Position numbers and translations under genes: made by a program. Positions 20,808-29,882 of a stretch of 57,125 nucleotides of DNA are shown piece after piece (the stretch's first letter is position 1; each line of letters opens with the position of its first letter). This DNA comes from an uncultured Clostridia bacterium (GTDB lineage: Bacteria > Bacillota > Clostridia > Oscillospirales > CAG-272), in contig CANRKP010000006.1 of NCBI GenBank assembly GCA_947631245.1, positions 1 to 57,125 of the forward strand, in the 5' to 3' direction. Under the pieces are notes generated by a model, which was not told the DNA's origin, did not search any database, and saw only the letters and a list, made by a program, of their open reading frames with translations.

Positions 20808-20842
20808 AAAAAAGCCCCGCCGGTGTGAATAACCTGCGGGGC
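20808..20842 (-). terminator. Terminator-like hairpin in the leader of the GH18 gene
   Basis: On the minus strand GCCCCGC (20842-20836) pairs with GCGGGGC (20820-20814), followed by six T residues. It points toward the GH18 gene from the divergent eno start, so it could stop antisense transcription or attenuate the GH18 gene. Confidence 0.5.
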
Positions 20843-20886
20843 GCGGGCGGAAAATATCAAAAAGGGAAAGACGAGGACAAAGAGAA

Positions 20887-22161
20887 ATGGAAATAAGGCA
20901 CACACTTCCGAAAATTGACTCCGTCGCGGCAACGGAGATAATAGACTCCCGCGGGACGCCGACGGTCCGCGCCGCCGTCACGCTCACCGACGGCTCGCGC
21001 GGAACGGGAGACGCGCCCTCCGGCGCGTCAACGGGAAAATATGAGGCTCACGAAAGGCGGGACGGCGACAAGGACCGCTATTTCGGGCGCGGCGTCAGAG
21101 ACGCCGTCAGCGCAGTGAATACCGTCATTTCGGACGCGCTGCGCGGCACCGAAAGGCGCGGTCAGCGCGCAATAGACGCGCTGCTCTGCGAGCTCGACGG
21201 CACCGCTTCAAAAGAAAGGCTCGGCGCAAACGCGATCCTGCCAGTTTCAATTGCATATCTGCGCGCCTGCGCCGATTTTTACGGGATGCCGCTCTATGCC
21301 TATATCGGCGGCGTAGCCTCGTCGGGCGTGCGGATGCCGTGTCCGATGATGAATATTTTAAACGGCGGCGCGCACGCGAAAAACAACGTCGATATACAGG
21401 AATTCATGCTCGTCCCCGTGGGCGCCGACGGCGCGGCGGAGGCCGTAAGGACGGGCGCCGAGGTCTACCGTGCGCTCGGCGCGATCCTCAGCGAGCGAGC
21501 GCTTTCGACAGGCGTCGGCGACGAGGGCGGATTTGCGCCGTCGCTCGATGAGGACGAGGAGGCGCTGCGCCTCATCCTCGAGGCGGCGGAAAGAGCCGGT
21601 CACGGCGGCAATATCATGCTCGCACTCGACGTCGCCGCGAGCGAATGGGCGGGCGAGGAGCGCGGCGTCTACCGCATGCCGAAGCGCGGCGGCGTCATGA
21701 CGGCGGAGGAGCTCATCCTTTGGTACCGCGGACTGCGCCGGAAATATCCGCTTTTCTCGATAGAGGACGGTCTCGGCGAGGACGACGGCGACGGCTGGAG
21801 CGCGATGACGGAGGCGCTCGGCGGCGAGCTGATGCTCGTCGGCGATGATCTCTTTGTCACGAACCGCGGCAGAATCGAGGAAGGCATCAAAACCGGACGC
21901 GCGAACGCGGTGCTCATAAAGCCGAATCAGGCGGGGACCGTCACCGAAACACTCGAAGCGATATCGTCCGCGCGCGGCGCGGGATACCGCATCATAGTCT
22001 CGCACCGCTCGGGCGAGACGGAGGACGGCTTTATCGCCGACCTCGCCGTCGGCGTCCGCGCCGAGTTCATCAAGACGGGCGCGCCGTGCCGCGCCGAGCG
22101 AACGGCGAAATACAACCGCCTGATAGAGATAGAAACGGAAATGAATCGGTCAATGTACTGA
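20887..22161 (+). CDS. eno: Enolase
   Basis: A 424-residue phosphopyruvate hydratase converting 2-phosphoglycerate to phosphoenolpyruvate in glycolysis. Substrate and Mg-binding residues are all in place by motif: APSGASTGKYEA, QEFMLVPVG, GVGDEGGFAP, LALDVAASEW, SIEDGLGEDDGDGW, VGDDLFVTN, the catalytic lysine in VLIKPNQAGT, VSHRSGETED and the second lysine in FIKTGAPCRAER. The sequence is quite Arg/Ala-rich and diverged from textbook enolases, but no key residue is missing. It stands alone, divergent from the GH18 gene and followed by a terminator; other glycolytic genes are not adjacent. Confidence 0.93.
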   Translation: MEIRHTLPKIDSVAATEIIDSRGTPTVRAAVTLTDGSRGTGDAPSGASTGKYEAHERRDGDKDRYFGRGVRDAVSAVNTVISDALRGTERRGQRAIDALLCELDGTASKERLGANAILPVSIAYLRACADFYGMPLYAYIGGVASSGVRMPCPMMNILNGGAHAKNNVDIQEFMLVPVGADGAAEAVRTGAEVYRALGAILSERALSTGVGDEGGFAPSLDEDEEALRLILEAAERAGHGGNIMLALDVAASEWAGEERGVYRMPKRGGVMTAEELILWYRGLRRKYPLFSIEDGLGEDDGDGWSAMTEALGGELMLVGDDLFVTNRGRIEEGIKTGRANAVLIKPNQAGTVTETLEAISSARGAGYRIIVSHRSGETEDGFIADLAVGVRAEFIKTGAPCRAERTAKYNRLIEIETEMNRSMY

Positions 22162-22170
22162 AACGGCTCG

Positions 22171-22206
22171 AAAAGCTGCCCCGGAAGCGATCCCGAGGCA
22201 GCTTTT
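22171..22206 (+). terminator. Intrinsic terminator of eno
   Basis: AAAAGCTGCC paired with GGCAGCTTTT around a 16-base loop, ten bases after the stop codon of enolase. Confidence 0.75.
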
Positions 22207-22354
22207 GCCTTACATTTGTGTGTATCGCCCGAGCCCCGCGGGGGGTCGACTTCAACGGTGAGCTTTGCATGGCGAAGTGCGTTGTCATTTCAACCCACGG
22301 GCTCCAAAGCTGATTTTTCGGTCGGTGTGGGAGAGGATGATTTTTTAACAGACC

Positions 22355-22383
22355 TTGACAGCAAAATTTGCCGGTAATATAAT
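22355..22383 (+). promoter_or_regulatory. Consensus promoter of the exonuclease-RecQ-UvrD gene
   Basis: A perfect TTGACA (22355-22360), 17-base spacer and perfect TATAAT (22378-22383), about 38 bases before the start codon. It suggests strong constitutive expression. Confidence 0.8.
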
Positions 22384-22421
22384 GTTTTTATCATAGAGAA
22401 AATGTGTCAGTCGGAGTTTTC

Positions 22422-25400
22422 ATGAAAAAGGAAAATATATCTAATACCGCAAAAATCGTATTTTTTGACACGGAGGTCGGCGTCAAGGACGAGAGAATAC
22501 ACGATATCGGCGCTGTGCGGTATGATGGGGCAACGTTTCATTCCAACTCGCTGCGGGATTTTTTTGACTTTATTTCCGACGCAGAATTCATATGCGGTCA
22601 CAACATCGTCGACTTTGACCTAAAATACATAAAAAAGCATATCGACGCCACGCCTATCGATACGCTTTATCTTTCCGCCCTGCTGTTTCCCGAAAAGCGC
22701 CGTCACAATCTTATAAAGGACGAAAAGAAAACGCCCGACGAGCCGAACAATCCCTTGAGCGACAGCGAGAATGCGAGAAAGCTCTTCCTCAAGGAGCTGG
22801 ACGCCATAACGGCGCTTCCGCAGAAGGTAAAGGAGATCTACTGCCGTCTGCTTTATGACAGGGACGGATACAAAGGCTTCTTTGAATATGCCGGCATAAA
22901 GCCCTGCGCTGTGTCAGATCTTGTGGACTATATAAAGACCGCGTTTGACGGAAGGATATGCTCAAACGCCGACATCGCGGCGCTCGTTGAAGAAAGCCCT
23001 GTAGAACTTGCGTATGCGCTTGCAATGATAGGAACGGACGCCTTTTGCTCCGCGGTCCCGCTGTACCTGCCTCACAAGATCCCGCAAACGGAAAATGTTA
23101 TCCGTCGTCTCCGCGGCACGCCCTGCAAAGACGGCTGCGGCTACTGCCGCAACATGTTCGATATAAACCGTAAGCTGAAGGAAATTTTCGGGAAGCCCTC
23201 CTTTCGCAGCTATGACGGCAAGCCTTTGCAGGAGGACGCCGTCCGCGCCGCTGTCGGCGGCAAATCCCTGCTAGCGGTATTTCCCACTGCCGGCGGCAAA
23301 TCGATAGCGTTCCAGCTTCCCGCGCTGATGGCTTGGCGGGCCACGCGGGGACTGACTGTCGTAATTTCGCCTCTGCAGTCCCTGATGAAGGATCAGGTCG
23401 ACAATTTGGCAAACGAGTACGGCATCACGGAGGCCGTGACGATAAACGGACTTCTCAGCCCCGTTGAACGGGCGGACGCATACGAGCGCGTTTCAAACGG
23501 CACGGCAGCGCTTTTGTATATTTCTCCCGAGCAGCTCCGTTCACCCAGGATCGAACGCCTGCTCATATCGCGCGATATCGCGCGGTTCGTAATAGACGAG
23601 GCGCACTGCTTCTCCGCATGGGGACATGATTTCAGAGTAGATTATCTCTATATCGGCGATTTTATCCGACGGCTTCCGGAACTGAAGAAAGCGAAGGGCG
23701 GCACAATTCCCGTTTCATGCTTCACGGCGACGGCAAAGCAGAATGTCATAGACGATATCAGCAAATATTTCAAGGACAAGATCGACCTCGATCTTGAAAA
23801 ATTTACGACCTTGTCCGAAAGAAAAAATCTTCATTATTCCGTTCTCGACCTCACCCGTGAGGATGAGAATGAGAAAGGCAAAGATGGCAAATATCACGCG
23901 CTCTTAGAGCTATTAAAGCGGAAAAACTGTCCCGCAATAGTGTTTGTTTCAAGGACAAAGCGGACAAAGGAAATAGCCGAAAGACTTACGGGCGACGGAA
24001 TCCCCGCAACGTACTTTAACGGCAAAATGGACAAGGACGAAAAGATCGCAAATCAGGATGCCTTTATTCGCGGCGATGTCGACGTCATTGTCGCCACATC
24101 CGCGTTCGGCATGGGCGTAGACAAAAATGATGTCGGTCTCGTCGTTCACTACGATATATCAGACTCCATCGAAAACTATATACAGGAGGCAGGACGTGCC
24201 GGTCGGAACAGCTCCATCGACGCTGAATGCTGCATCCTCTTCGATGAGAACGACCTCGACGACCATTTTGCCCTTCTGAACAAGACAAAGCTCGGCAAAA
24301 GCGATATCAGGCATGTATGGGGTGCAATAAAGGATATGACGAAGGGCCACGCCTCCGTATGCTGCTCGGCGCTCGAGATCGCGCGGAAAGCAGGTCTCGA
24401 CGACACTTCAAACGATATCGAAACACAAATCACGACGGCGATCGCGGCGCTTGAAGACGCGGGATATATAAAGCGCGGTCACAATGTCCCGCATGTATAT
24501 GCCTCGAGCATACTTGTAAATAATATGACCGAAGCGAGCGCCCGCATTGATGCCTCGCCATTGTTCGGCGAAAAAAAGCGGGAGTCCGCAAAAAAAATTA
24601 TCGGGTCTCTATTGTCAAAAAGAAGCATTTACGCTGAAGACGGCGGCGACGATGCGGAATCGAGGGTTGACTACCTCGCCGACACGCTGCAGCTTGAAAC
24701 CAAAGAGGTCGTCGAAATCATAAACCTGATGCGCCAGGAAGGACTGCTCGCCGACACAAAGGACATGTCCGCGTACATAATGAGCTCGGATTCGCCGAAC
24801 AGATCCGCCCGTATACTTGACAGATTCGCGGAGCTTGAAAAATTTATTTTGTCAAAGCTCGGTGAAGGTGAGATCTCTATGCGTCTCAACTGCCTTAAAG
24901 AGCTAAACGATGCGGCGCTTTCAGCTGGCATCGGCAATTCTTCCGTCAAGGATATCAGGACGATACTGTATTTTCTGACGATAAAGAAATATATCCGCAA
25001 AGACGAGAGCGACGAGGATATTTCCTCGCTTAAAGCGAGCCCCGAGTTTGACCTTCGGCAGGCGGAGAACAGATCTCAGCGCCGGATCGACATATGCCGG
25101 CACATTCTTGACGAGCTTTATGCAAAGGCCTCCGAGGACGACGCCAAGCCGTCGGACAGCGGCGCCGTACCCGTCGTCTTTTCGCTTGTCGAAATGTATA
25201 ATTCGTACATGTCCGTGCCGAGAATGACCATACCGGATCAGGCGCCCGCCACGCAGAGCGACGTCGAGGACGCGCTTTTGTATCTTTCGAAGATCGGGGC
25301 AATGAGGCTTGACGGCGGCTTCCTCGTATTTTACAACAGCATGGAAATACACCGCCTCGTGTCCGGCGGCAGAAGGCAGTACCGGGACGAGGATTACAGC

Positions 25401-27308
25401 AGGCTCGATAAATTCTATAAACAAAAGATCAGGCAGATACATATCGTCGGCGAATACGCGAAGATAATGCTCCGCGACCGCAAAGCGGGCGCCGGATTCG
25501 TCCGCGATTATTTCGGCATGGATTTCAACCGCTTCATATCAAAATATTTCAAGGGAGAACGCGCGAAAGAAATAGGTCGTACCATAACTCCCGAAAAGTA
25601 TGAAAAAATATGCGGCGGACTTTCAGAAAAGCAGTCGGAGATAATAAACGACGCGTCATCTAAATATATCGTCGTCGCGGCAGGTCCCGGAAGCGGAAAG
25701 ACGCGCGTGCTCGTTCACAAACTCGCCTCGCTCTTGCTGCTCGAAGACGTAAAGCCGTCGCAGCTCCTGATGCTCACCTTTTCCCGCGCCGCGGCGACGG
25801 AATTCAAGAAACGTCTTTCCGACCTCATCGGCGGCTACGCAAATTTTGTTGAAATAAAGACGTTTCATTCCTACAGCTTCGACCTGCTCGGGAAGATAGG
25901 AAATATCGAAGAATCGGAAACGGTCGTGCACAGCGCGGCGCAGATGATAGCGAACGGGGACGTTGAGGAGAGCAGGATCACAAAGCAGGTCCTTGTCATT
26001 GACGAGGCGCAGGACATGGACGAGGATGAATTTGAGCTGATACGCGCCCTGATGCTCCGCAACAGCGATATGCGCGTCATCGCTGTCGGCGACGACGATC
26101 AGAATATATATGACTTCCGCGGCTCGGATTCAAAGTACCTTCGCGCTCTTTGCGACGAATACGGCGCGAAAAAGTATGAGATGACGGAAAATTTCAGAAG
26201 CCGTGCAAATATCGTCGCGTTTGCAAACGCTTTCGCACGCTCCATTAAAGACAGGATGAAGTCGGAACCGCTCGAGGTCGTCGACAAAAGACCGGGGACG
26301 GTAATTATCATACGTCACGGCGAAGGAGATCTGAGGGAAGCCGTCGCTGACCACGTTTCAAAGACATATGTCGGATGCAAAGCCTGCGTTCTCACGAGCA
26401 CTAACGAAGAGGCGCTCGGCGTATTCCGCTCGCTTCAAAAACGCGGGCTCCGCGCAAAGCTCATACAGTCTGCTGACAGGTACAACGACGACGTTAGGCT
26501 CTATAACCTCGCAGAGGTAAGATATCTTATCAGGGAAACGGACAGAGAGCTGGGAGAGGCGAAGGATAACGAGATATCAAGTGAAATTTGGCAGCGCGTG
26601 AAAAAGCGCGTGCTGAAAAAATATTCCGGCAGCGCGTCCTCGGAGATACTTCGCAACCTTCTTCGCGATTTCGACGCCGTCTATCCGAAAAAATACCGCT
26701 CCGACCTTGTCGAATTCATCGAGGAGTCTCGCTGTGAGGATTTCTGCGATGAAACCGCGCAGATCTATGTGTCGACGATACACAAATCTAAGGGGCGCGA
26801 ATTTGACGCGGTCTATATGCTGCTCGACAACTTGACTGTTGCAGCCTTGACAGAGGAGGAGAAAAGGCGGCTTTATGTGGGCATGACCCGCGCCGCCTCC
26901 GAGCTGTATATTCATTGCAGGGGAGACCTGTTCTCGCAAATCACCTCTCCCGGAGCCGAATTTATTGACGACGAGACCGTCTATCCCGAAGACAACGAGA
27001 TCGTGATAAGGCTCTCACACAGGGACGTATTTCTCAGTTTTTTCAAGTACAAGAGCGGTTTTGTCAGGCGGCTCCGCTCGGGCGACAAGCTGAAGATCGA
27101 AGACCCGTTTCTCACGGCATGCATCGGCGGGAGAGACATTCGCGTCGTGAAGTTTTCGAAAAGCTTCAAGAATACGCTCGAAGAGCTGAACTCAGCCGGC
27201 TATAAGCCTTACCGCGCGGAGGTGCGATACTCCGTTTTGTGGAAAGGGCAGGACGACGATGATGAAACGACGATCCTGCTGCCCGATCTGTATCTGAAAA
27301 AGGATTAG
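22422..27308 (+). CDS. Exonuclease-RecQ-UvrD helicase fusion
   Basis: A 1628-residue DNA-processing protein joining three enzymes. (1) A DnaQ-like DEDD exonuclease (about 8-140) has FFDTE, ICGHNIVDFD and the downstream NPLSDSENA motif. (2) A RecQ-type SF2 helicase (about 240-620) has Walker A TAGGKS (289-294), DEAH at 392-395 and GMGVDKNDV/QEAGRAGR, preceded by a cysteine group C235, C239, C242. A long helical and winged-helix linker follows. (3) A complete UvrD/PcrA SF1 helicase (about 1060-1570) has GPGSGKT (1088-1094), IDEAQDMDEDE, VGDDDQNIYDF, TENFRS, HKSKGREFD and YVGMTRA. The start at 22422 has GGAG five bases upstream. All motor and nuclease motifs look functional. It is convergent with, and shares a terminator with, the CARF/TIR/RyR gene block, suggesting it belongs to the same defence island. 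Confidence 0.88.
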   Translation: MKKENISNTAKIVFFDTEVGVKDERIHDIGAVRYDGATFHSNSLRDFFDFISDAEFICGHNIVDFDLKYIKKHIDATPIDTLYLSALLFPEKRRHNLIKDEKKTPDEPNNPLSDSENARKLFLKELDAITALPQKVKEIYCRLLYDRDGYKGFFEYAGIKPCAVSDLVDYIKTAFDGRICSNADIAALVEESPVELAYALAMIGTDAFCSAVPLYLPHKIPQTENVIRRLRGTPCKDGCGYCRNMFDINRKLKEIFGKPSFRSYDGKPLQEDAVRAAVGGKSLLAVFPTAGGKSIAFQLPALMAWRATRGLTVVISPLQSLMKDQVDNLANEYGITEAVTINGLLSPVERADAYERVSNGTAALLYISPEQLRSPRIERLLISRDIARFVIDEAHCFSAWGHDFRVDYLYIGDFIRRLPELKKAKGGTIPVSCFTATAKQNVIDDISKYFKDKIDLDLEKFTTLSERKNLHYSVLDLTREDENEKGKDGKYHALLELLKRKNCPAIVFVSRTKRTKEIAERLTGDGIPATYFNGKMDKDEKIANQDAFIRGDVDVIVATSAFGMGVDKNDVGLVVHYDISDSIENYIQEAGRAGRNSSIDAECCILFDENDLDDHFALLNKTKLGKSDIRHVWGAIKDMTKGHASVCCSALEIARKAGLDDTSNDIETQITTAIAALEDAGYIKRGHNVPHVYASSILVNNMTEASARIDASPLFGEKKRESAKKIIGSLLSKRSIYAEDGGDDAESRVDYLADTLQLETKEVVEIINLMRQEGLLADTKDMSAYIMSSDSPNRSARILDRFAELEKFILSKLGEGEISMRLNCLKELNDAALSAGIGNSSVKDIRTILYFLTIKKYIRKDESDEDISSLKASPEFDLRQAENRSQRRIDICRHILDELYAKASEDDAKPSDSGAVPVVFSLVEMYNSYMSVPRMTIPDQAPATQSDVEDALLYLSKIGAMRLDGGFLVFYNSMEIHRLVSGGRRQYRDEDYSRLDKFYKQKIRQIHIVGEYAKIMLRDRKAGAGFVRDYFGMDFNRFISKYFKGERAKEIGRTITPEKYEKICGGLSEKQSEIINDASSKYIVVAAGPGSGKTRVLVHKLASLLLLEDVKPSQLLMLTFSRAAATEFKKRLSDLIGGYANFVEIKTFHSYSFDLLGKIGNIEESETVVHSAAQMIANGDVEESRITKQVLVIDEAQDMDEDEFELIRALMLRNSDMRVIAVGDDDQNIYDFRGSDSKYLRALCDEYGAKKYEMTENFRSRANIVAFANAFARSIKDRMKSEPLEVVDKRPGTVIIIRHGEGDLREAVADHVSKTYVGCKACVLTSTNEEALGVFRSLQKRGLRAKLIQSADRYNDDVRLYNLAEVRYLIRETDRELGEAKDNEISSEIWQRVKKRVLKKYSGSASSEILRNLLRDFDAVYPKKYRSDLVEFIEESRCEDFCDETAQIYVSTIHKSKGREFDAVYMLLDNLTVAALTEEEKRRLYVGMTRAASELYIHCRGDLFSQITSPGAEFIDDETVYPEDNEIVIRLSHRDVFLSFFKYKSGFVRRLRSGDKLKIEDPFLTACIGGRDIRVVKFSKSFKNTLEELNSAGYKPYRAEVRYSVLWKGQDDDDETTILLPDLYLKKD

Positions 27309-27331
27309 CCCAATCGCCGTGTGCGCCGCAT

Positions 27332-27369
27332 AAAAAATGCCTCGGAAATATTTTCCGGGGCATTTTTTT
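27332..27369. terminator. Bidirectional intrinsic terminator
   Basis: AAAAAATGCC and GGCATTTTTTT arms with an inner CGGAAATATTTTCCG stem, between the convergent helicase gene and the RyR gene. Confidence 0.85.
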
Positions 27370-27377
27370 CGGCGGAC

Positions 27378-27674
27378 CTATTCTTCTTTTGCCTTTTCTA
27401 TTTTATATCCGAGCGCGAGCAGAAGCTTAAGGGTATTTATTGCCGTGCGGCGGTCATATTCCTTTTCCGATTCGGGCAGATCGGAATAAGGTACGAGACA
27501 CGGCGTCTTTTTCAGTTTGTCATCGCGCTCGTCGCCGTATGTCCACCCCTCCGATATCCTTCCCGCAGCCCAAATGTCGTGGACGTTTTCCGCCATTTTC
27601 TCTGTCAGTTCAAAAAGGTCGTCCGGAAGAGATATTTCTTTTGTATCAAGCGGTTTCGGGTCATATTTTCTCAT
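27378..27674 (-). CDS. Stand-alone RyR-domain protein
   Basis: A 98-residue protein that is almost entirely a single RyR domain, the module repeated in animal ryanodine receptors. The core reads VHDIWAAGRISEGWTYG, RDDKLKKTPCLVPYSDLPE and YDRRTAINTLKLLLALGYKI. In bacteria RyR domains occur in signalling and conflict gene clusters and are suspected of ligand sensing; the ligand here is unknown. It is the last of five minus-strand genes and lies 56 bases after the membrane RyR protein, with which it may interact. Its Shine-Dalgarno site is weak. Confidence 0.82.
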   Translation of the reverse strand: MRKYDPKPLDTKEISLPDDLFELTEKMAENVHDIWAAGRISEGWTYGDERDDKLKKTPCLVPYSDLPESEKEYDRRTAINTLKLLLALGYKIEKAKEE

Positions 27675-27699
27675 AATAACATCATCTCGTTTCTTTTTT

Positions 27700-27735
27700 T
27701 TAATTTAAAATATCACGTTAATTTAAAATATCACG
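27700..27735. repeat. 18-base tandem repeat
   Basis: Two exact copies of TTAATTTAAAATATCACG (27700-27717 and 27718-27735). The second contains the stop codon of the membrane RyR gene, so a short duplication has copied the end of that gene into the intergenic space. Confidence 0.8.
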
Positions 27736-29821
27736 CTCTGTACGCGGGTTCCTTGTCCTTGTACTTCTCAAGCTCCGGCAGGTCATGCCACGATATCAGG
27801 TCGTTATGGAGCTTTGCCCTGTCATTTCGCTTCGGCGAATATCTGTACCCCTGTGTCCTCATATATACGTTCCATCTCATGTGCTCTGTTACAGATGCCT
27901 CGGCACAGTGTTCGCAGAGGCAGTTTGAAGGATGACGCGGACGCTCGTCGAGACTGTTTATTTTAATGTACTTTCTTGCGTCCGCCAAAAATTTCTCATG
28001 CACCGCGCGCGCAACAGACGATTTTCTGTAATATTCGTAATTCGAATAAGTGTCTGCCTTTTCAATAATAGCGTCTGCCAGCGCGGCTTTGTCGTCTTTG
28101 TTTTTTGCTCCGTCCCGTCTCAGCCAATCGATGTGATACCGAATGGCGCTGTATTCTATATCTTTTTCTTCCTTGATCCTGTCATAGGAATATTGGTCGC
28201 CGAGGTTCCCGATGAATTCTACCTGAACGGAGTCGCCGCGATAATTCACTATCCCGCCGCCGTTTTCCTTGCAGCTGAGATTTGCGGCCTTTTTATCGTC
28301 GTAAACGACGGAATATATGAGCGGGCGCGCAGACCGGCATGAACCCTCGTCGGTTATTTCGTTCACGTTTACTCTGTCAAACACGGACCTCAGCATGACG
28401 GCAGCGTCTATATTTTTATCGTCATCTCCGAGAGAAACTATCGCCAACTGCGTGCGCTTCAATCTGTCCCTGTCAGGGCTCTCCGGCTCAAACAATCTGT
28501 CAAAATCTGTCGAGAAGCAGTCCACGCCGTCAAAAAATCTGATATCGTAATTTGCATCTCCCATCTCGTTCCTGACAAACGACTTTTTGCCCGGGTCCGT
28601 TATGATCTCCGGCCATTCGTGACCAAGCGCTTTTATTATATTTTCACTATTGCCGCCTCCCGCCGACGAAGCATCGATGACATTGACCTCGAGCCTGTAT
28701 CCGAAGACCTGAAACAAAGAGAGCGCCTGCTTCAAAAACTCCTTCCCGCAGCTTCCCATCCCGAGAATGGTGACGGAAACCGTCTTTGCGTCGTTGTCCT
28801 TGAAAACTGCGTCGACCACCTCTTTCCTCGTGAGCACCCGCCGCACAAGCATCTCGACGCTGTCGAGCCGTCGGACACGGAACACCGGACCGTCCGCCTT
28901 TTCTTCATTGCCTCTGTATGACGTATTCTCCAAAAATGCCTCGGGGTCGTCTCTTATGCTCTCGGTCAGCGCTTTGTCGAGAGTATATTCTCCCTTGTCA
29001 ATGGAGTCCATGATGTATCCCGCGCTCGGCTTGTCTGAGTAGAGGAAGATCGATATCGGTCTTTTTTTGCATTCGTTCTTGTATTCCTGCGTCAGCCTTA
29101 TAGCCTGTTCCACATTTTCGGATTCGTTTTCTCCGATCAGAAAGAACTCCGCTCTTCCCGACTTGCGCTTCACATCAAGCCTCGTTATATCTTCTTTCAA
29201 AAGTATCGCTTTTATATCCTTTGCCCGCAGGATTATCTCGTAGTCGCCTTCCTCGTCCCGCTCGAAAACGTCGGAAAAAACTATGACCGGTCTTTTGATG
29301 CTTTCATCTTTGAAAATACTCTCGGCAAGAGTTATTGACTTTTCGTTAAGCTCGGAAAAAATATAGAACGGGCGCCCGTCGTGAAAGCGGAACCAAAACT
29401 TATTCCGGAAATTTCCGAAAAGCATGATGATGTTTTTGAATGTCAGTATCGGAGCCGTAACATACAAAACCCCCGCGAGCACAGAAAAGCAGGCGCCAAG
29501 CGGCCTCCCAAGCTCGCTTACGGAGCTTATTACGATGTCAAATTCCCCGTCGAGGACAAATACGCGGAACGTGTTGTGCAGCGCATTTATAATTATGAGA
29601 CATGCGTTCGAAAATATGCCAAAACCGCCGGCGCTGTATTGCGCGTAATATATCGGGATAAAAATTAAAAACGTCGAAATGCCGACTCCCAGCATTGATA
29701 CCAGCCGTTTGTTCCGTTTTACTGTCCCGAAGTCGAAAAACTTCAAAACTATCGTAAGAACAAGGACCGCAAGCGACACTGCCCCAAAAATTATATATGC
29801 ATATTTTATCTCTTCACCCAT
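27731..29821 (-). CDS. Membrane protein with RCK/TrkA-like Rossmann domains and a C-terminal RyR-like domain
   Basis: A 696-residue protein. Four hydrophobic segments (about 7-28, 40-62, 67-87, 108-136) anchor it in the membrane. The cytoplasmic part has a first nucleotide-binding-like unit (about 150-265) and a second with the dinucleotide motif GMGSCG (354-359), as in TrkA/RCK domains. The last 70 residues carry a Cys trio (C634, C636, C639) and a RyR-like segment (MRWNVYMRTQGYRYSPKRND, then LHNDLISWHDLPELEKYKD). There is no K+ selectivity filter (TVGYG-like) that I can see, so it is not an ordinary K+ channel. The start at 29821 has AGGAG nine bases upstream; an ATG at 29830 touches that site. 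It lies 61 bases after the AAA+ protease chimera. Likely a membrane sensor or effector controlled by a nucleotide. Confidence 0.72.
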   Translation of the reverse strand: MGEEIKYAYIIFGAVSLAVLVLTIVLKFFDFGTVKRNKRLVSMLGVGISTFLIFIPIYYAQYSAGGFGIFSNACLIIINALHNTFRVFVLDGEFDIVISSVSELGRPLGACFSVLAGVLYVTAPILTFKNIIMLFGNFRNKFWFRFHDGRPFYIFSELNEKSITLAESIFKDESIKRPVIVFSDVFERDEEGDYEIILRAKDIKAILLKEDITRLDVKRKSGRAEFFLIGENESENVEQAIRLTQEYKNECKKRPISIFLYSDKPSAGYIMDSIDKGEYTLDKALTESIRDDPEAFLENTSYRGNEEKADGPVFRVRRLDSVEMLVRRVLTRKEVVDAVFKDNDAKTVSVTILGMGSCGKEFLKQALSLFQVFGYRLEVNVIDASSAGGGNSENIIKALGHEWPEIITDPGKKSFVRNEMGDANYDIRFFDGVDCFSTDFDRLFEPESPDRDRLKRTQLAIVSLGDDDKNIDAAVMLRSVFDRVNVNEITDEGSCRSARPLIYSVVYDDKKAANLSCKENGGGIVNYRGDSVQVEFIGNLGDQYSYDRIKEEKDIEYSAIRYHIDWLRRDGAKNKDDKAALADAIIEKADTYSNYEYYRKSSVARAVHEKFLADARKYIKINSLDERPRHPSNCLCEHCAEASVTEHMRWNVYMRTQGYRYSPKRNDRAKLHNDLISWHDLPELEKYKDKEPAYRA

Positions 29822-29882
29822 TGTTTTCATCTCCTGATCTTATGACGCCGAATGCGGCGTCCGCAGCTTTTCTACGATTTTT

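Noticed and set aside
20887-22161. Enolase as a degenerate paralogue
   Set aside because: Every metal-binding and catalytic residue I can place is present, so divergence alone does not argue for loss of function.
27731-29821. A K+ channel of the ordinary RCK type
   Set aside because: No TVGYG-like selectivity filter lies between the membrane helices, so channel activity cannot be assigned from the sequence.
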